64,000 bases of DNA from Halichondria panicea (GCF_963675165.1 NC_087391.1:1383001-1447000); one strand, 5' to 3'. Positions 25,264 to 41,587 are shown, counted from the first letter of the stretch. Numbers and translations are program-made. The notes: generated from the sequence alone by a model not told the origin.

Positions 25264-27775
25264 ATGGATCATGAAATTGAAAGCCTACAGTCACTCGTAC
25301 TCGTACCTGCTAAAAAGAAGGTACAAAAACAAGATCAATATTTCAATTGGCTAAATCTACCTTATGAATTATGGTTACAAATAATGGTAGAGTATGGACT
25401 CTCTGCAAAAGATTTGGCACACATGGAATTGACATGCAGATGGTTCAGTTGGAAAGGTGAGACTGGCACTATAGCATGCGCAGAATGTCTACTGCGCATG
25501 CTCAGTTGGCATTAAAATGTGCTGTTACATATTCTGTACTCTATATAGGAATCACAGAAGAAGCTGCTAGACTACTGCATAGGGGAATGAAACCCAGGGT
25601 TGGAGAATTGACTAACAGAGGTAAGCAAGAAAAAAATAACTTTTGTTGACAAAAACTTTTCCTCCATTAGTTCTCGGTGAGTCGTGGAAAGAGAAACTGT
25701 TCTATTTGGAAACAATGATTAGCATTCTGCCGACTTTGTCTGCTGGTTCATTTCAAAACATAGCCATTCAAAATGGGTACGACGTTGTTAAATGGCTTCG
25801 TTATTATATTACAATGCTGTAATCTATCACAGGAAATTGTACACCTGGGGTGCTGGGCGATTTGGACAGTTGGGGAACAATGTCCGTACAGACAAGGCCC
25901 AGCCTCAGGATATAACTTTAGCCATCCCACCAGAGTCAGGGAGGGTGGTCCAAGTTTCTGCTGGCTGTGGGCACTCTGGCCTCGTCACAGATTGTGGACA
26001 TGCTTACACCTTTGGAGACAATCGCTACAACCAGTTGGGTCAGTGTGTAGGTACCGAGTTATTATTATTTTTGTCAACAAATTATTTACTATTAGTGATT
26101 AAATGTTCAGAGAGAGAGAGAGAGAGAGCTTATTAAGCACCTCATTTAATACTCTCATTGATTCTTATTTACAATTGCTTGTACTGAACAGGTCACTCTT
26201 CAGATAGAAGTCGGACCTGTCCTTTCCCAACAAGAGTTGGAAAAGAGTTAAGCTCAAGAAGAATTCGTCAGGTTGCGTGTGGTAGCAGCCACACTCTCTT
26301 CCTCACAGATATGGTATGATAGCTCTGAGATTGTAGAATGCTATTATATGTCAACTCACTCTGAGCTAGGCTAGGTCATTAACATAATAGAATTCAAAGC
26401 ATTAAGTTCTTTCGTTGTTCTTTTGATACCCTCTCTATTGTGATCTTTCTATGTAGGGTCAGGTGTATGTGAATGGTGAGGGTGACTGTGGACAGCTCGG
26501 CCTGGGAACAAGGCACGGGATTGCTCAGGACCCAACTCTCTTACCGTTTCCTTACGATGAGCACAGCATTGTGTTTGTCACTACTGGAATAGGTCATAAC
26601 AGTAAGTGGATTAATTAAAATTCACGTCTAGCTAATGTGTATTTTGCAATTTACGCAAGTTTGCCTTTTACTTATGTAGTTTTGCTAACTCACTGTGGGA
26701 AGGCATTTACATTTGGCTTAGCCTCTCAAGGACAGCTGGGTCACGGAGGAACAAAAAATATTTCCCAGGTAGAACTATTATAAACTAAAGCCAACGTGAA
26801 TCTGTAATAAGCAACTATGTTTTTCCTACAGCCTACACTAGTGTCAGTTCTCCTCAGAAAGAGGATAGTGGTTGCGGCTGCTGGAGTGTCCCACTCGATC
26901 TTTATCGACTCCGACGGTGTTGCCTACACTTGTGGGACGGGGAAGGGGTTTCTAGGACATGGTGATGGCAGGATCAAAACTGTGCCTACTAAAGTGGCTG
27001 CTCTTGACGTAAGCAAGCAACAGAGTACAGTATGTGGAACCACTCTTAACGACCACCCCTGAATAATGGCCAACTGTAATATAAAGGCCAGGCACCAAGG
27101 TTCCAAATAAAGTCCCCTCATGCACAAAGGCCACTTGTAGCAAAGCTTTTTTTCGCTAAAAGTATAAAGGGATTCCTTCCACTATACATCATTAATCTAC
27201 AGGACATTGTATACATATGATTTTATATTCAATTGTTTCTATGTCAGCTGGGTTAGATTTCTCTTCTTATTGCAGGCACAGGGTGTTAAAGTGGTGAAGG
27301 CTGCAGCTGGTGTTGGCAAGTCCATCTTTATCAGCTCCAAGGGTCAAGGATATTGGTGTGGAGAATGGACAGGGGAGCTGGAAAGTGTGAGTGCATTATG
27401 TCACACACAATTGCATAGGCTAACTTCTCAGCCTGGCAGAGTTTTGGTGTATATACAGTATATGGCATACATAAATTTCATGCATATACTTACTATAATT
27501 ATGCACTCATTGAAACGTGTTATTTTTTATAACACTATATAGCTGAATAGACAATATTTATTTACTCGTACCATCTCTCTGTATAGAGCTCTGTGAGTAT
27601 ACCAGTTCGTATGGATCTCCCTGAGCCCCTAGTCAGTGCCAGCATTGGCAACTCTCACGTTGTCCTGACGATGAAGTCCGGTCGTATCATGTGTATGGGC
27701 AAGAACACTCGATACCAGTCAGGAGAGGACGACGAGAACTCTGTTGTCAGAAGCTATGCCTACATTGATGTGTGA
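25264..27775 (+). CDS. F-box plus RCC1-repeat protein, 10 exons, 473 aa
   Basis: Exons: 25264-25456, 25549-25620, 25671-25776, 25833-26050, 26192-26313, 26457-26601, 26680-26768, 26832-27008, 27276-27386, 27587-27775; phases close. Residues about 28-62 (NWLNLPYELWLQIMVEYGLS ... MELTCRWFS) look like an F-box, which in this family recruits SKP1-CUL1 ubiquitin ligase. The rest is a run of RCC1 blades with the recurrent pattern LYTWGAGRFGQLG, AYTFGDNRYNQLGQ, VYVNGEGDCGQLGLG, AFTFGLASQGQLGHGG and AAAGVSHSIFIDSDG, predicting a beta-propeller substrate-binding face. The combination resembles yeast Saf1; I do not know a vertebrate orthologue with this layout. Substrate is unknown. Confidence 0.85.
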
Positions 27776-27965
27776 CTAAGCTTAAATTTGAGCACTTACG
27801 CAACTTTGTTGTACATTATGTGAGACAGTTGTGTGTACATAAATTATTATTGTTTCATAGAAATCTCAGATATAAACACCCGACAAAACATTAATTGCAA
27901 ACAGTCGTCGTATTAAAGTGGTTAAATGTTCTGCAATAAATACTGAGCTACAATTATATTAATGC

Positions 27966-28550
27966 TTATCGTTTCTGGTCCTTGAATATCTGCCAGGAGG
28001 GTTCCCCGCTCTCCTGCTTCCCCACGGCGATGCGATACTTCATCTCCTCCGTTCTGTGCTTCTTGGCTCTGGTATCAGCACGCAGCTTGTGCACACTTGC
28101 TCTGTACTCAGCTATCATCTCAGGCATCTTACGCATGTTCTCCTCAATTTTGTTTTGCCTAAAAATTAAAAAATAATAATAATTATAAAACTACATGTAC
28201 GTACAGATTTACTTCAATCAAAGCATTAATAGTGATTTGTGTATAATATATGTACATGTACAGAGAAATTCAATAAAGAGGGGTGTCAGTACGTACATAT
28301 AATGCCTGTTTATTGCTCTATACCTTTTCTCTCTATCTCTTTCATGCTTGATGAGCTTGAAAGGCTTGTCTCCTCCTCTGTCAGCCATGGGTTTGGGAGG
28401 CCAGTAGACTCCCTCAGCTACCAAGGACTTCCTCATGTCTGCTAGTCTTCTAGCACTTATTGCTGGCTTCCTCCATCTGCTGTTGACAAATGTAGGTTTG
28501 GCTAGCTGCTGGAGTTTCAGAACAAGCTCAGGTATCTTTGGCTGGGCCAT
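27966..28550 (-). CDS. Small basic protein, possible mitochondrial ribosomal protein (mL59-like), 2 exons, 139 aa
   Basis: Exons 28550-28324 and 28158-27966; the junction codon closes as Arg. The N-terminal half has LVLKLQQLAKPTFVNSRWRKPAISARRLADMRK, then VYWPP, recalling the W-x-x-P-x-x-S-x-R-R pattern I associate with the mL59/MRPL25 family. The C-terminal half is a charged helix rich in K, R and E, ending in SWQIFKDQKR. The identity is inferred from weak pattern resemblance. What is clear is a short, very basic, spliced coding gene. It sits 190 bp from the convergent F-box/RCC1 stop and upstream of nothing it overlaps. Confidence 0.7.
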
Positions 28551-28766
28551 GCTAGTCTTAATATGGAAATGATCTCCTCATTCAAAACCATAATTATAGG
28601 TGTTGATACATGTATATCTAGGATACAAAACAAAGAAAAGGTTACTGTAGATCAGGACAGGAAAAACTAGAATCTAGAATCCAGGCTAGGGCTCTTGAGT
28701 GTATAGAATCTAGCTAGATTACGTAATTAAATGTCTTAGTTCAATTCTACTTCTTGAGCATTTCAT

Positions 28767-29195
28767 TTATTGTAGTTTAATGCCACTGAATTCCTCATAG
28801 ACCAAGCGTAAGAAATCACTGGCTACTTGGCCTCCATACATCCCAACGATCTGGTTTGCTAAATCGATTCCTTTCTCTTGTAGCACCTTCTTCCCAACTT
28901 GCACTAACTTTTGCTTATCCTCTGGATTCAGCTCTTTTAGCACTTCCCAGAGTGGCTTGAATGGCTTCATATTGTTGTAAGCTGCGGCACTTCCAAAAAT
29001 AAATCCTGTAGCTCCTCCAATAAGCATTCCAGGAGGTCCTGCTACCATGGCTCCAGCCATGGCACCAGCTGCTGCTCCACCGCCCATGGCTGCTGCTCCT
29101 TTCACACCTTCCTTTAAAGTGAGCCCCAAGTCATTGTTGGCTTTGGCTATCTCTTCCAGCACCTCAAACGTCAACATAGTCACTGTAAATGCCAT
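28767..29195 (-). CDS. C19orf12: C19orf12-like membrane protein, intronless, 142 aa
   Basis: Single exon. A glycine/alanine-rich hydrophobic hairpin at about residues 32-72 (GAAAMGGGAAAGAMAGAMVA ... GPPGMLIGGATGFIFGSAAA) is the hallmark of the C19orf12 family, including the conserved GGPPG/AGPPG turn. Then come a KPLWEVLKELNPEDKQKL segment aligning with the family's LMELPPAEQQRL and a helical C-terminus. Human C19orf12 (141-152 aa) locates to mitochondria, ER and lipid droplets and is mutated in the neurodegeneration MPAN; its biochemical role is unsettled. Length matches the family. Confidence 0.85.
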   Translation of the reverse strand: MAFTVTMLTFEVLEEIAKANNDLGLTLKEGVKGAAAMGGGAAAGAMAGAMVAGPPGMLIGGATGFIFGSAAAYNNMKPFKPLWEVLKELNPEDKQKLVQVGKKVLQEKGIDLANQIVGMYGGQVASDFLRLVYEEFSGIKLQ

Positions 29196-29374
29196 TAGAC
29201 TGATTTATATGAGGCAACACCAAAATATAAAATCTAGTTTTAGGGTTTCCCCTGGGACTTCCCCTTCTCTGACCACACACAGTAACTTTACACCAGGAGC
29301 CCCATAAAATTGTAACATGGTTACACTAGCTGTTATTGCTCAAAAACCATAGATGATACAGTACTATGCTCAAA

Positions 29375-29547
29375 CAGAGGAGGCTTGTTCTCGAGGTCAA
29401 CATAAAGCGCTCAAGGAGGTTTCTGAGCAAAACTGACGAACATAAAATTTTAAAATAACGTTATACACTCAGCTAAAAGTAGTCTGAAAGAGAAAGTAGA
29501 TTGGTGACCTTAATTAACTAAAGTCAAGTTGCTTCACACCTCCTCTG
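29375..29547. mobile_element. Foldback MITE, CAGAGGAGG family, degraded copy
   Basis: Begins CAGAGGAGGCTTG and ends CACCTCCTCTG. The right arm (reverse complement CAGAGGAGGTGTGAAGC ... AATTAAGGTCACC) and the interior (TTTCTGAGCAAAA ... AAAATAACG) match the 36060 element, so it looks like an internally deleted relative. The flanking 9-mers differ, so no TSD remains. It lies between C19orf12-like and MIS18BP1. Confidence 0.72.
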
Positions 29548-29704
29548 GACCTATAAAGTGAACTGTTACATGTACCATAATATCAGGTGAAACTTCAAAT
29601 AATACAGTAATCAGTTTCTTATCATGAAATGCTCGAAACTTGGTACAAACATTCTATATGCATAAACATTCAGCAAAACGACAGTTATCATGAAGAGTTA
29701 GTAG

Positions 29705-29929
29705 TCAATATACTTCACTAAGAGTGTCCTTATTGTAGGCATTGTCAATGTCAGAGAATGGGTAGTCATCACTGTCCTCTTCGTCCGTGTCCTCAAACAT
29801 CTGCAACATTCTCGTCTCTCCGGTACGAATGCTACGTAACTTCTGCTCAGAGAAGTGGACTTTAGCAGTTGCAGGAGCTTTGCTGGAAGCAGGGACACTC
29901 AGTGGTTTCTGTACGTGTGTGCGTGTGTG

Positions 29930-29980
<51 letters not shown>

Positions 29981-32900
29981 GCGTGTGTGTCCATTATGTG
30001 TATGCGTGAATGGTAGGTATTGGCACAATAATTATGCTAATAAAAAGCACCTGCGCTCTATTGCACAGTAGAGAAGCAATCTGAGTCTATTAAAGCAAGA
30101 GTCTCTACTATTACAATTGTGCATTGAACAAACCTTTGAAATTCAGAGACTAAATTTAATGGTTTGAACTTACCGAACGCTTTGGTTTGGGTTTCTTGGC
30201 TTTCTGAATCTGATATATCACATTATCAGCAGCTTTCCTGTAAGCACGTAAAACGAACGATCAATAAACAGCTCATGAATACAGTGGTAGACATACTGTA
30301 GAAAAACGCAACCATGTTCATGTACATGTACGTATAAACACAATCTACTGCATATATAAGTACAACAAAAGTAGTCGTACTGTAAGTTATTTTCCTGACC
30401 TGTTCAACCTTCTCTTGAGGTCAGGGGTTGCAATAAAATCACAGAGCTTGGGTGTATGTACCCTCGGTGCCCCCATCCTCCTCCTTGCTGGGTTGGGCGT
30501 GTCCAGCACCTCCCCCTCCTCATCACCACTGCTCACCTCCTCATCATCACACTCAGACTCACTACTCCAGTCTGGAATCTACACGGACGACAACAAAGTA
30601 CTCATAAAGACAGGCTCAAAGTTACATTGTGCAAGTACACATAAATAGAAAAAGTGCTGCTACATGTATCCCTACAGTATTAACATCCTAGCTTTACACT
30701 AGGATTTAAGTCTTAGACCTTCCAGTACAAGTACGTATACACTTTAACTTACCTTCACTCTTGTCTTTACTTTCTTCTTGAAAGGTGTAGACTCAAAAAT
30801 ATCATCCACATATCCTTTGTCCATGTGCTCCAAAGCAGCTCTCAATTGCCTCTTTCTCTTCAGAGTCCCAACTTTCCCAGTTATAGCAATCTTCTCTGTT
30901 TTGTCTGGCTGGCCAGCCTGTTTCTGTTTGGGCTGTCTCTTTGTCGAGGGTCCAGTGCATGCTTCCATGTATTTACTGCTGCACTCTCGGGCAGTGTAGC
31001 CTGGCAAACGACTGGCAACCTTCTCCCAGAAGTCAGACTCAATGGCAGGCACCCCATGCACTATACTGTAGGTGATATACATGTACAGTACAATTATGTG
31101 CTCATACATGTATTAACAATGCTATAATTATATATACATGTACATGTAAGTACACAAGAACTACAAAGCCATTCACAAATGTCAACACACAGTACTGTAG
31201 CCTCGACTTTCCAAGGGCCTAGAGTCGAGGCTAACAGTACTGTTCCTTACATGTACATGTACAAACAATCTCTGATTCACATGCTGGGTGATAATAATAT
31301 GTATCAAGCATGCAATTACACCATAGACGTACCTCTTGAGCAGTGTTACCTGACTGGGAGTCCAGCCGTCCTCAGCCTCCTCCTCACTCTCCATCTCACC
31401 CGTAGAGTCCACCAGGGGCTTGGCTTTCTTTGGCTGTCGGCACCCACTCTTTGAGTTCACTTGAGGCTTGACTTTTTTGGGCATCCCCACTCGAGATCGT
31501 CTCTTCCCCTTTGCACTGCCTGGTGTCTTTATCTTGGTTGGTCTGGTTGGGCTTCTCACAGAGTATACCGTTGGTTCAAGCTGTGTTACTGAGGATTTTG
31601 GCTGTTTTTTGGTTGGCAGTTCCAAGTCACTCTCTTCAGATGATAGGAAATGACCTCTTCGCTTTATCTTCTTCGGCGTTCTACGATATCTATTCACTGC
31701 CTCATTTTCTGTGTCTTGCAATGGTTGGTTATCCTTAGTCAATTCACCTTCAGCTTTGCCGTTGTTTTCGACGGAGACAGTTTTAGCAGAAGGCATCTTC
31801 TTTGATTCTTGTCTTTTTTGCTGTGGTCTAGATGTTTTTCTGTTTGATTTGGTTAAAGTACTCGTACTACCCTCACTACTTTCTTGAGCTGATTCTCCTT
31901 TAGCCGTCTCTTCTACGACACCAGCACTGAATTCAACATCATCAGGAGCAGATACACCGACTTTAGCACCACTTTTTGAACGCTCTTTGCCGTTCGGAGC
32001 AGAAACCTTAATGGGTATCACAAACTCTTCGTCTTCTTTCTTTACAACCTCCTTCTTAACTTTCGGTTTGCGTTTTATGGGTGTGAGGTCGTCAACGTCT
32101 GAGATAGTCAAATCGATGGTGGGGGACACAAAACCTTGGAAATTGCCGTAGACATCGTAGGAGTAAATGTCCGTGCTGGTCTGGAGGTACGGGGAGAGGC
32201 TGCTCATCGAGGGCTTAAGAGTGCGGCCACGAGATGAGCGCTGGGGTGGGAACAAAATATACATATGACACAACTGATGTACAGAATGGTACATTATGGA
32301 CACGATAAAGAGCTCTTAAAAACCTCACTTATTATATTCATGTAGATGAAACGTGGCAAAAGAATTAACGAGGCTACAAGAAACAATGCCAGGAAACCAT
32401 ATACCCAACAGAAGCTTTGCATATAAAATACCGGTGCGTGGGAGTTGATCCCAGTTTTAATTTTCCCGTTAGCTGTTCTGCCCTCGAAAAATGCAAAATT
32501 TTATACCTCATGAAAATTTCCCGCTTTACGGTAGCAAAAAAAAGGCTCAACATGACTACAGACAAGTGCTGATACCTTCAAAGATGACAGGAATTCACTT
32601 TTGGGGATGGGCTGCAGTGGGGGAGTGTGAAATGGTAACTCTTCTTTCTTGATCTTTTTCTCCTCCTTTATCACCTCAACACTGGAAACATCAGTCACAC
32701 ATGTACGTATAATTTGTTACGTGCAGTAGAAAGAACATACGTGCTAATTAGGAAATACATGAGCGTAAGTATTTTAGATGAAAATGTGCATGCTCTTACA
32801 CAGGAGTAGACACAGGAGTAGGCACAGTTGTTTGAGCAAGGAGAGATTTCCATGCCTCTGGGAACCCGTATCTAAACTTTCTTCTGATGGTAGCTTTGCT

Positions 32901-35124
32901 CAAAGACTGCCCGTACTTGCATAGGGGCTGTTTGTTAAGGCACCCTTTCAGGTGATAGGTGGTGCCCTGTTCTGTACGGAGGTCTCTGGAGGAGATACGG
33001 TCCACAATAGGGCCAGTCTGCCATAGCTCAGGCTCTTCACTCATTGCCCTGTCCTCCCTGGAGACAAAAACATCCACCAACAAAAAAAGTACGTGTTAAT
33101 TACTTTAGACAATTAATTTTACGATAACATGATGTACATGTAGGATCATGTACGTATGTACCAAGGAAGTGCACTCTACATGATAGTGGTACAAGTACAA
33201 GTACATGTATAGCACATGTATAGCACATGCCCGCGCACAGAGATCACTCATACTCACTCTCTGTATCCTAGTAGGATCACACTATCAAGAGGCAGGAGAT
33301 CAAACCACCACTCCACGAGTACCACAGGTTTGTGCTCTTCTTTGCTGGTGAGCCCAGTCACTCCTCCTTCTGGCAACGGCTTCTTCTTGTCTTTAGTCGG
33401 TGCGAGAGGATCACTTTCGACTACTTCAGGTGTTTGTACAATGGCAGTAGACACAAGAGTAGGCACAGTCGTTTGAGCAAGGAGAGATTTCCATGCCTCT
33501 GGGAACCCGTATCTAAACTTTCTGATGGTAGCTTTGCTCAAAGACTGCCCGTACTCGCATAGGGGCTGTTTGTTAAGGCACCCTTTCAGGTGATAGGTGG
33601 TGCCCTCCTCCGTACGGAGGTCTCTGGAGGAGATACGGTCCACAATAGGGCCAGTCTGCCATAGCTCAGGCTCTTCACTCATTGCCCTGTCCTCCCTGGA
33701 GACAAAAACATCCACCAACAAAAAAAGTACGTGTTAATTACTTTAGACAATTAATTTTACGATAACATGATGTACAGGATCATGTACGTATGTACCAAGG
33801 AAGTGCACTCTACATGATAGTGGTACAAGTACAAGTACATGTATAGCACATGCCCGCGCACAGAGATCACTCATACTCACTCTCTGTATCCTAGTAGGAT
33901 CACACTATCAAGAGGCAGGAGATCAAACCACCACTCCACGAGTATCACAGGTTTGTGCTCTTCTTTGCTGGTGAGCCCAGTCACTCCTCCTTCTGGCAAC
34001 GGCTTCTTCTTGTCTTTAGTCGGTGCTAGAGGATCACTTTCGACTACTTCAGGTGTTTGTACAATGGCAGTAGACACAGGAGGCTTGTTGTCGTCTTGCT
34101 CATTGTCCTGGATGATAATTGCAGGCTCTGATTTAGAAGCATCTTCATATACATCACTATCTTCATCATTGATCTCAATACTCTGATTCGAGTTTGTCGA
34201 TTTGTACGATCGAAGTGTACTTTTCCTTGGACTACCCTGCTTCACTGGACTTATATCAACAGACACCAAGTGCCTTAAACGCTTCTTAGGAGAATTCTCT
34301 TGGTTAGTAGCTTCTTTATTCAAAGCTATCATTGTAAGCTCCTCCTCAGTATAAGCAAGCCTGAATCTCGATGATATGGTAGGAGGAGGGGAATCGGTTG
34401 AACTGATCGGAGAAAAATGGAGTTGCGTGTTTGGACAAGTGAGCGACGAATTCAATGAATGATTAGTAGGTGGGGATTGTGGGAGGGGCCTTGTGCAGTG
34501 GGGTGGAATAAGCTCTCTTTGGCCGTGACAGGCGTGTGTGTGTGGGAACATTCGGCGATGGTTGTGGTGCTGCTGAGGGGTGTGGTAGAGATCCACCTGT
34601 TGGGTGGTGCAGTGTGGGTGGTGTGAGTGTGGGGAGGGGTGTGCAATGTGGAGGGGAGAGGCAATGTTCGGTATGTGACGATGACTTGGACTGTCGTAGT
34701 TAGTTGTCGAGCAACAGTGATGGTTCTCGTCTTGCATACAGTAGCTTGCTGAACTCACAAGTTGCTGCATTTGAATGAAAATAACAGTACTAACACGTAC
34801 ATACAGAATTCATGAGACTTTATACATACAGCTACAGAGGATTTCAGGTTGGTTGGCAGAAGATTAAAGTGAAGTGCAGCCATCCATGACCATCTCATTC
34901 ACACACTGTGTACAAACGTACATGTATGTTTACTTCGCTAAATGCAATTAGTGGTCATGGTTGACTGCACTTCAACTTTTGACTTCTGCCAACCAACCTG
35001 TACGTACGTATAGATGTAGAAATAATAAAATGTGACCTCTTACCCGTTTATGACAGTTGGGGCTGTAGTATTGCTGATTAGCCCCAGGATCCACGTTTTT
35101 ACTATAGCAACAGAAACAAGACAT
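29705..35124 (-). CDS. MIS18BP1: MIS18-binding protein 1 / KNL2 with tandem SANTA domains, 10 exons, about 1144 aa
   Basis: Known M18BP1/KNL2 brings the CENP-A deposition machinery to centromeres. Exons in transcript order: 35124-35044, 34764-33881, 33695-33258, 33057-32800, 32681-32576, 32240-31333, 31065-30753, 30578-30400, 30237-30174, 29908-29705; phases close. SANTA core: VEWWFDLLPLDSVILLGYRE, WQTGPIVDRISSRDLRT, TYHLKGCLNK, then FRYGFPEAWKSLL. It occurs twice in a row (about residues 298-390 and 445-540), encoded by near-identical exons. A long basic disordered region precedes a SANT/Myb domain split by an intron (GWTPSQVTLLKR, then DFWEKVASRLPGYTARECSSKY). The C-terminus is acidic. The first exon (MSCFCCYSKN...) is supported by phase and splice site only. 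Human MIS18BP1 (1132 aa) has one SANTA domain. Confidence 0.9.
29915..29978. repeat. (GT)n microsatellite at a MIS18BP1 acceptor
   Basis: On the gene strand the (CA)n run ends about 6 bp before the acceptor CAG of the last MIS18BP1 exon (29908). Confidence 0.95.
32806..34079 (-). repeat. Tandem segmental duplication inside MIS18BP1, about 0.63 kb per unit
   Basis: The motif GTAGACACARGAG occurs at 32806, 33447 and 34070. The two stretches between these points (641 and 623 bp) are nearly identical, introns included. Differences are a 3-bp indel (one extra Arg codon in the 32806 unit), an extra TAGCACATG-type run near 33209-33227 and scattered substitutions. The unit spans the second half of one SANTA domain, the intron and the first half of the next, so the reading frame is preserved. 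Confidence 0.93.
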
Positions 35125-35274
35125 AGCTTTTTTGTCCTACTCAGCTCAAATTTTACCTTCGGCTTTCTCACTTTTTGAAGGGGTCAAAGTTCAATTTTGG
35201 CGGGCATTTAGATGACCTTTGAACCCTTATGCCAAAAACTCCTTAGCAGATATATAAATATACTAGATATAGCT
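35125..35274. promoter_or_regulatory. Divergent promoter region MIS18BP1 / RAD51
   Basis: 150 bp between outward-facing start codons. Contains a CTCAAATTTTACCTTC stretch and TATATAAATATACTAG just upstream of RAD51 (about 35251-35266), a possible TATA-like element for the plus strand. Confidence 0.55.
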
Positions 35275-39913
<4,639 letters not shown>

Positions 39914-40076
39914 CCATTATGAGCAGACAATGTCATCTTCGATTTTATTTATATGCAAATGTATGCACTCACTCACACTTTGTTCACTGCTGTCACTTCA
40001 AAATTCAACACAATAAATATTGAGAAGATACAAAATGTAATTTATAATTGAAATTAGCATAATAAAATCATGTTGT

Positions 40077-41294
40077 TCAGTCTTCTAGCTTGCATGAAGT
40101 TGTGACCATGGACTTGTGCTTGGCAGCTTTAGCTAGCCTCAGGACATTGGAAACAATGATGTCATAGAAACCACCCCCAACAACTCCTCCAAACAGTGGC
40201 CCCACAATGTATACCCAGAATCCTTGCCTTGGACCTGGTATGGCTATCCTACCCCATCCAGCAATCGCAGCAAAAATCCTCGGGCCAAAATCTCGTGCTG
40301 GGTTCATTCCCACTTGTGTCAAAGAGCCGTACAAACTGATTAGAATTGCCACAGTAACTCCGATGAGTACAGGCACAGCCACTTTGTCGCTTCCACTCCC
40401 TACAGCTGTGTTGTTTTTGTCTGTGAAACAGAAGATAATAAACACTAGGATGCAGGCTGTCCATGCCTCAACAATCAGAGCCTGTACAATCGATACAACA
40501 GCTAGATTTTTTTCTTGGGTGTGATCGAAGAGATCAGGATTGGGGAAGTATTCACCAAACACCATTGCAGTGATGACACTAGCATTGGTTCCTCTAATTA
40601 TGTCGTGCTCCGTTTCATACTGTTCAATTGCATGCTGGTATAATCCATAGACGACTCCTCCAGCGCAAAAACTGCCGAGTATCTGAGCCAAAATGTATGG
40701 GATGACTTTCTTCCACGAGAAGATTTTCCAACGAACGATTGAGAATGCCAAAGTAACGGCTGGATTCAAGTGAGCATCAGAGAAGTGCGATGTACAGTAA
40801 ATGCTCAAGGTGACACCAACGCCAACCACTATTGCAACCTGCCACAATCCACTCTGAGCTCCAGTCACAACTGCTGACGCTACAATACTACAACTTACGA
40901 GAGTCAATAGAAACGTTCCAATCAGCTCTCCAATAAGATCAGCTAGCGTGAGAGCAAGCGCTTTCTTAACAAAGCGAGCCCATTCTCTCTTGCGACCAAC
41001 TTTTTGTTCAGTGTGTACTGTCGGGGTTCCAGGTTGTTTTTCCTTTCCCATCAACGGTTCATCACTCTCATCACTATCATTGTACTCGACTACAAATGTT
41101 TTCTTTTTAGATACTCCATCATCTCTCATAAAGTGTACATCCATTTCCAATCGACTCGCCTTCTGATCACTCGTTCTTCTTGTCAACCTCTTTGTAGGCT
41201 GCGGACACGAAAGGGTTCCCAATTGTTCATTATATTTACAGTCCACTAGCTCAACACTTTCCACATCTCCATACTTGCACTTTGCAGCAGACAT
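40077..41294 (-). CDS. Aquaglyceroporin-type channel, intronless, 405 aa
   Basis: Major intrinsic protein family; a membrane channel for water and probably glycerol or other small solutes. Two NPA boxes are present: AHLNPAV at 177-179 and MNPARDFGPR at 331-333. The Asp directly after NPAR (D335) is the classical aquaglyceroporin mark, replacing the Ser/other of strict water channels. Six membrane spans plus two half-helices fit residues about 115-385. The cytosolic N-terminus of about 105 residues is unusually long, polar and acidic in part (NDSDESDEPL), and may be regulatory. Single exon. The start faces RFWD3, 293 bp away. A likely polyadenylation signal (TTTATT on plus, 39944-39949) lies beyond the RAD51 one, so the 3'UTRs overlap. 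Confidence 0.93.
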   Translation of the reverse strand: MSAAKCKYGDVESVELVDCKYNEQLGTLSCPQPTKRLTRRTSDQKASRLEMDVHFMRDDGVSKKKTFVVEYNDSDESDEPLMGKEKQPGTPTVHTEQKVGRKREWARFVKKALALTLADLIGELIGTFLLTLVSCSIVASAVVTGAQSGLWQVAIVVGVGVTLSIYCTSHFSDAHLNPAVTLAFSIVRWKIFSWKKVIPYILAQILGSFCAGGVVYGLYQHAIEQYETEHDIIRGTNASVITAMVFGEYFPNPDLFDHTQEKNLAVVSIVQALIVEAWTACILVFIIFCFTDKNNTAVGSGSDKVAVPVLIGVTVAILISLYGSLTQVGMNPARDFGPRIFAAIAGWGRIAIPGPRQGFWVYIVGPLFGGVVGGGFYDIIVSNVLRLAKAAKHKSMVTTSCKLED

Positions 41295-41587
41295 TTTAGC
41301 ACACTCACTAGATCAGACACGTACACCAGATGATGATGTGTGGACAAGGTGGTAATGGTTAGACAACCACAAGTATGCTGTATTAATGGAGTCGCAATGC
41401 ATAATGCATAAGTGGGTGGGGCTCATGAGGCCCAATAAAAAGTGGGCGTGGCTGGTAGACTAGTTAGCATGTACTTGTGTAGAAGACGACCATCAGGTTC
41501 AAAAAATAAAATCTTCCTTTATCATATCCCTGGTCCAACTGTCTTGAAGAGTGAAGCGGTCGATGAAAAACACTGATTGCTAGGTCT
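41295..41587. promoter_or_regulatory. Divergent promoter region aquaglyceroporin / RFWD3
   Basis: 293 bp between outward-facing start codons. No TATA box or repeat recognised. Confidence 0.5.

Noticed and set aside
40077-41294. Strict water-channel aquaporin
   Set aside because: The second NPA box is followed by R-D (NPARDFGPR), the aquaglyceroporin signature.
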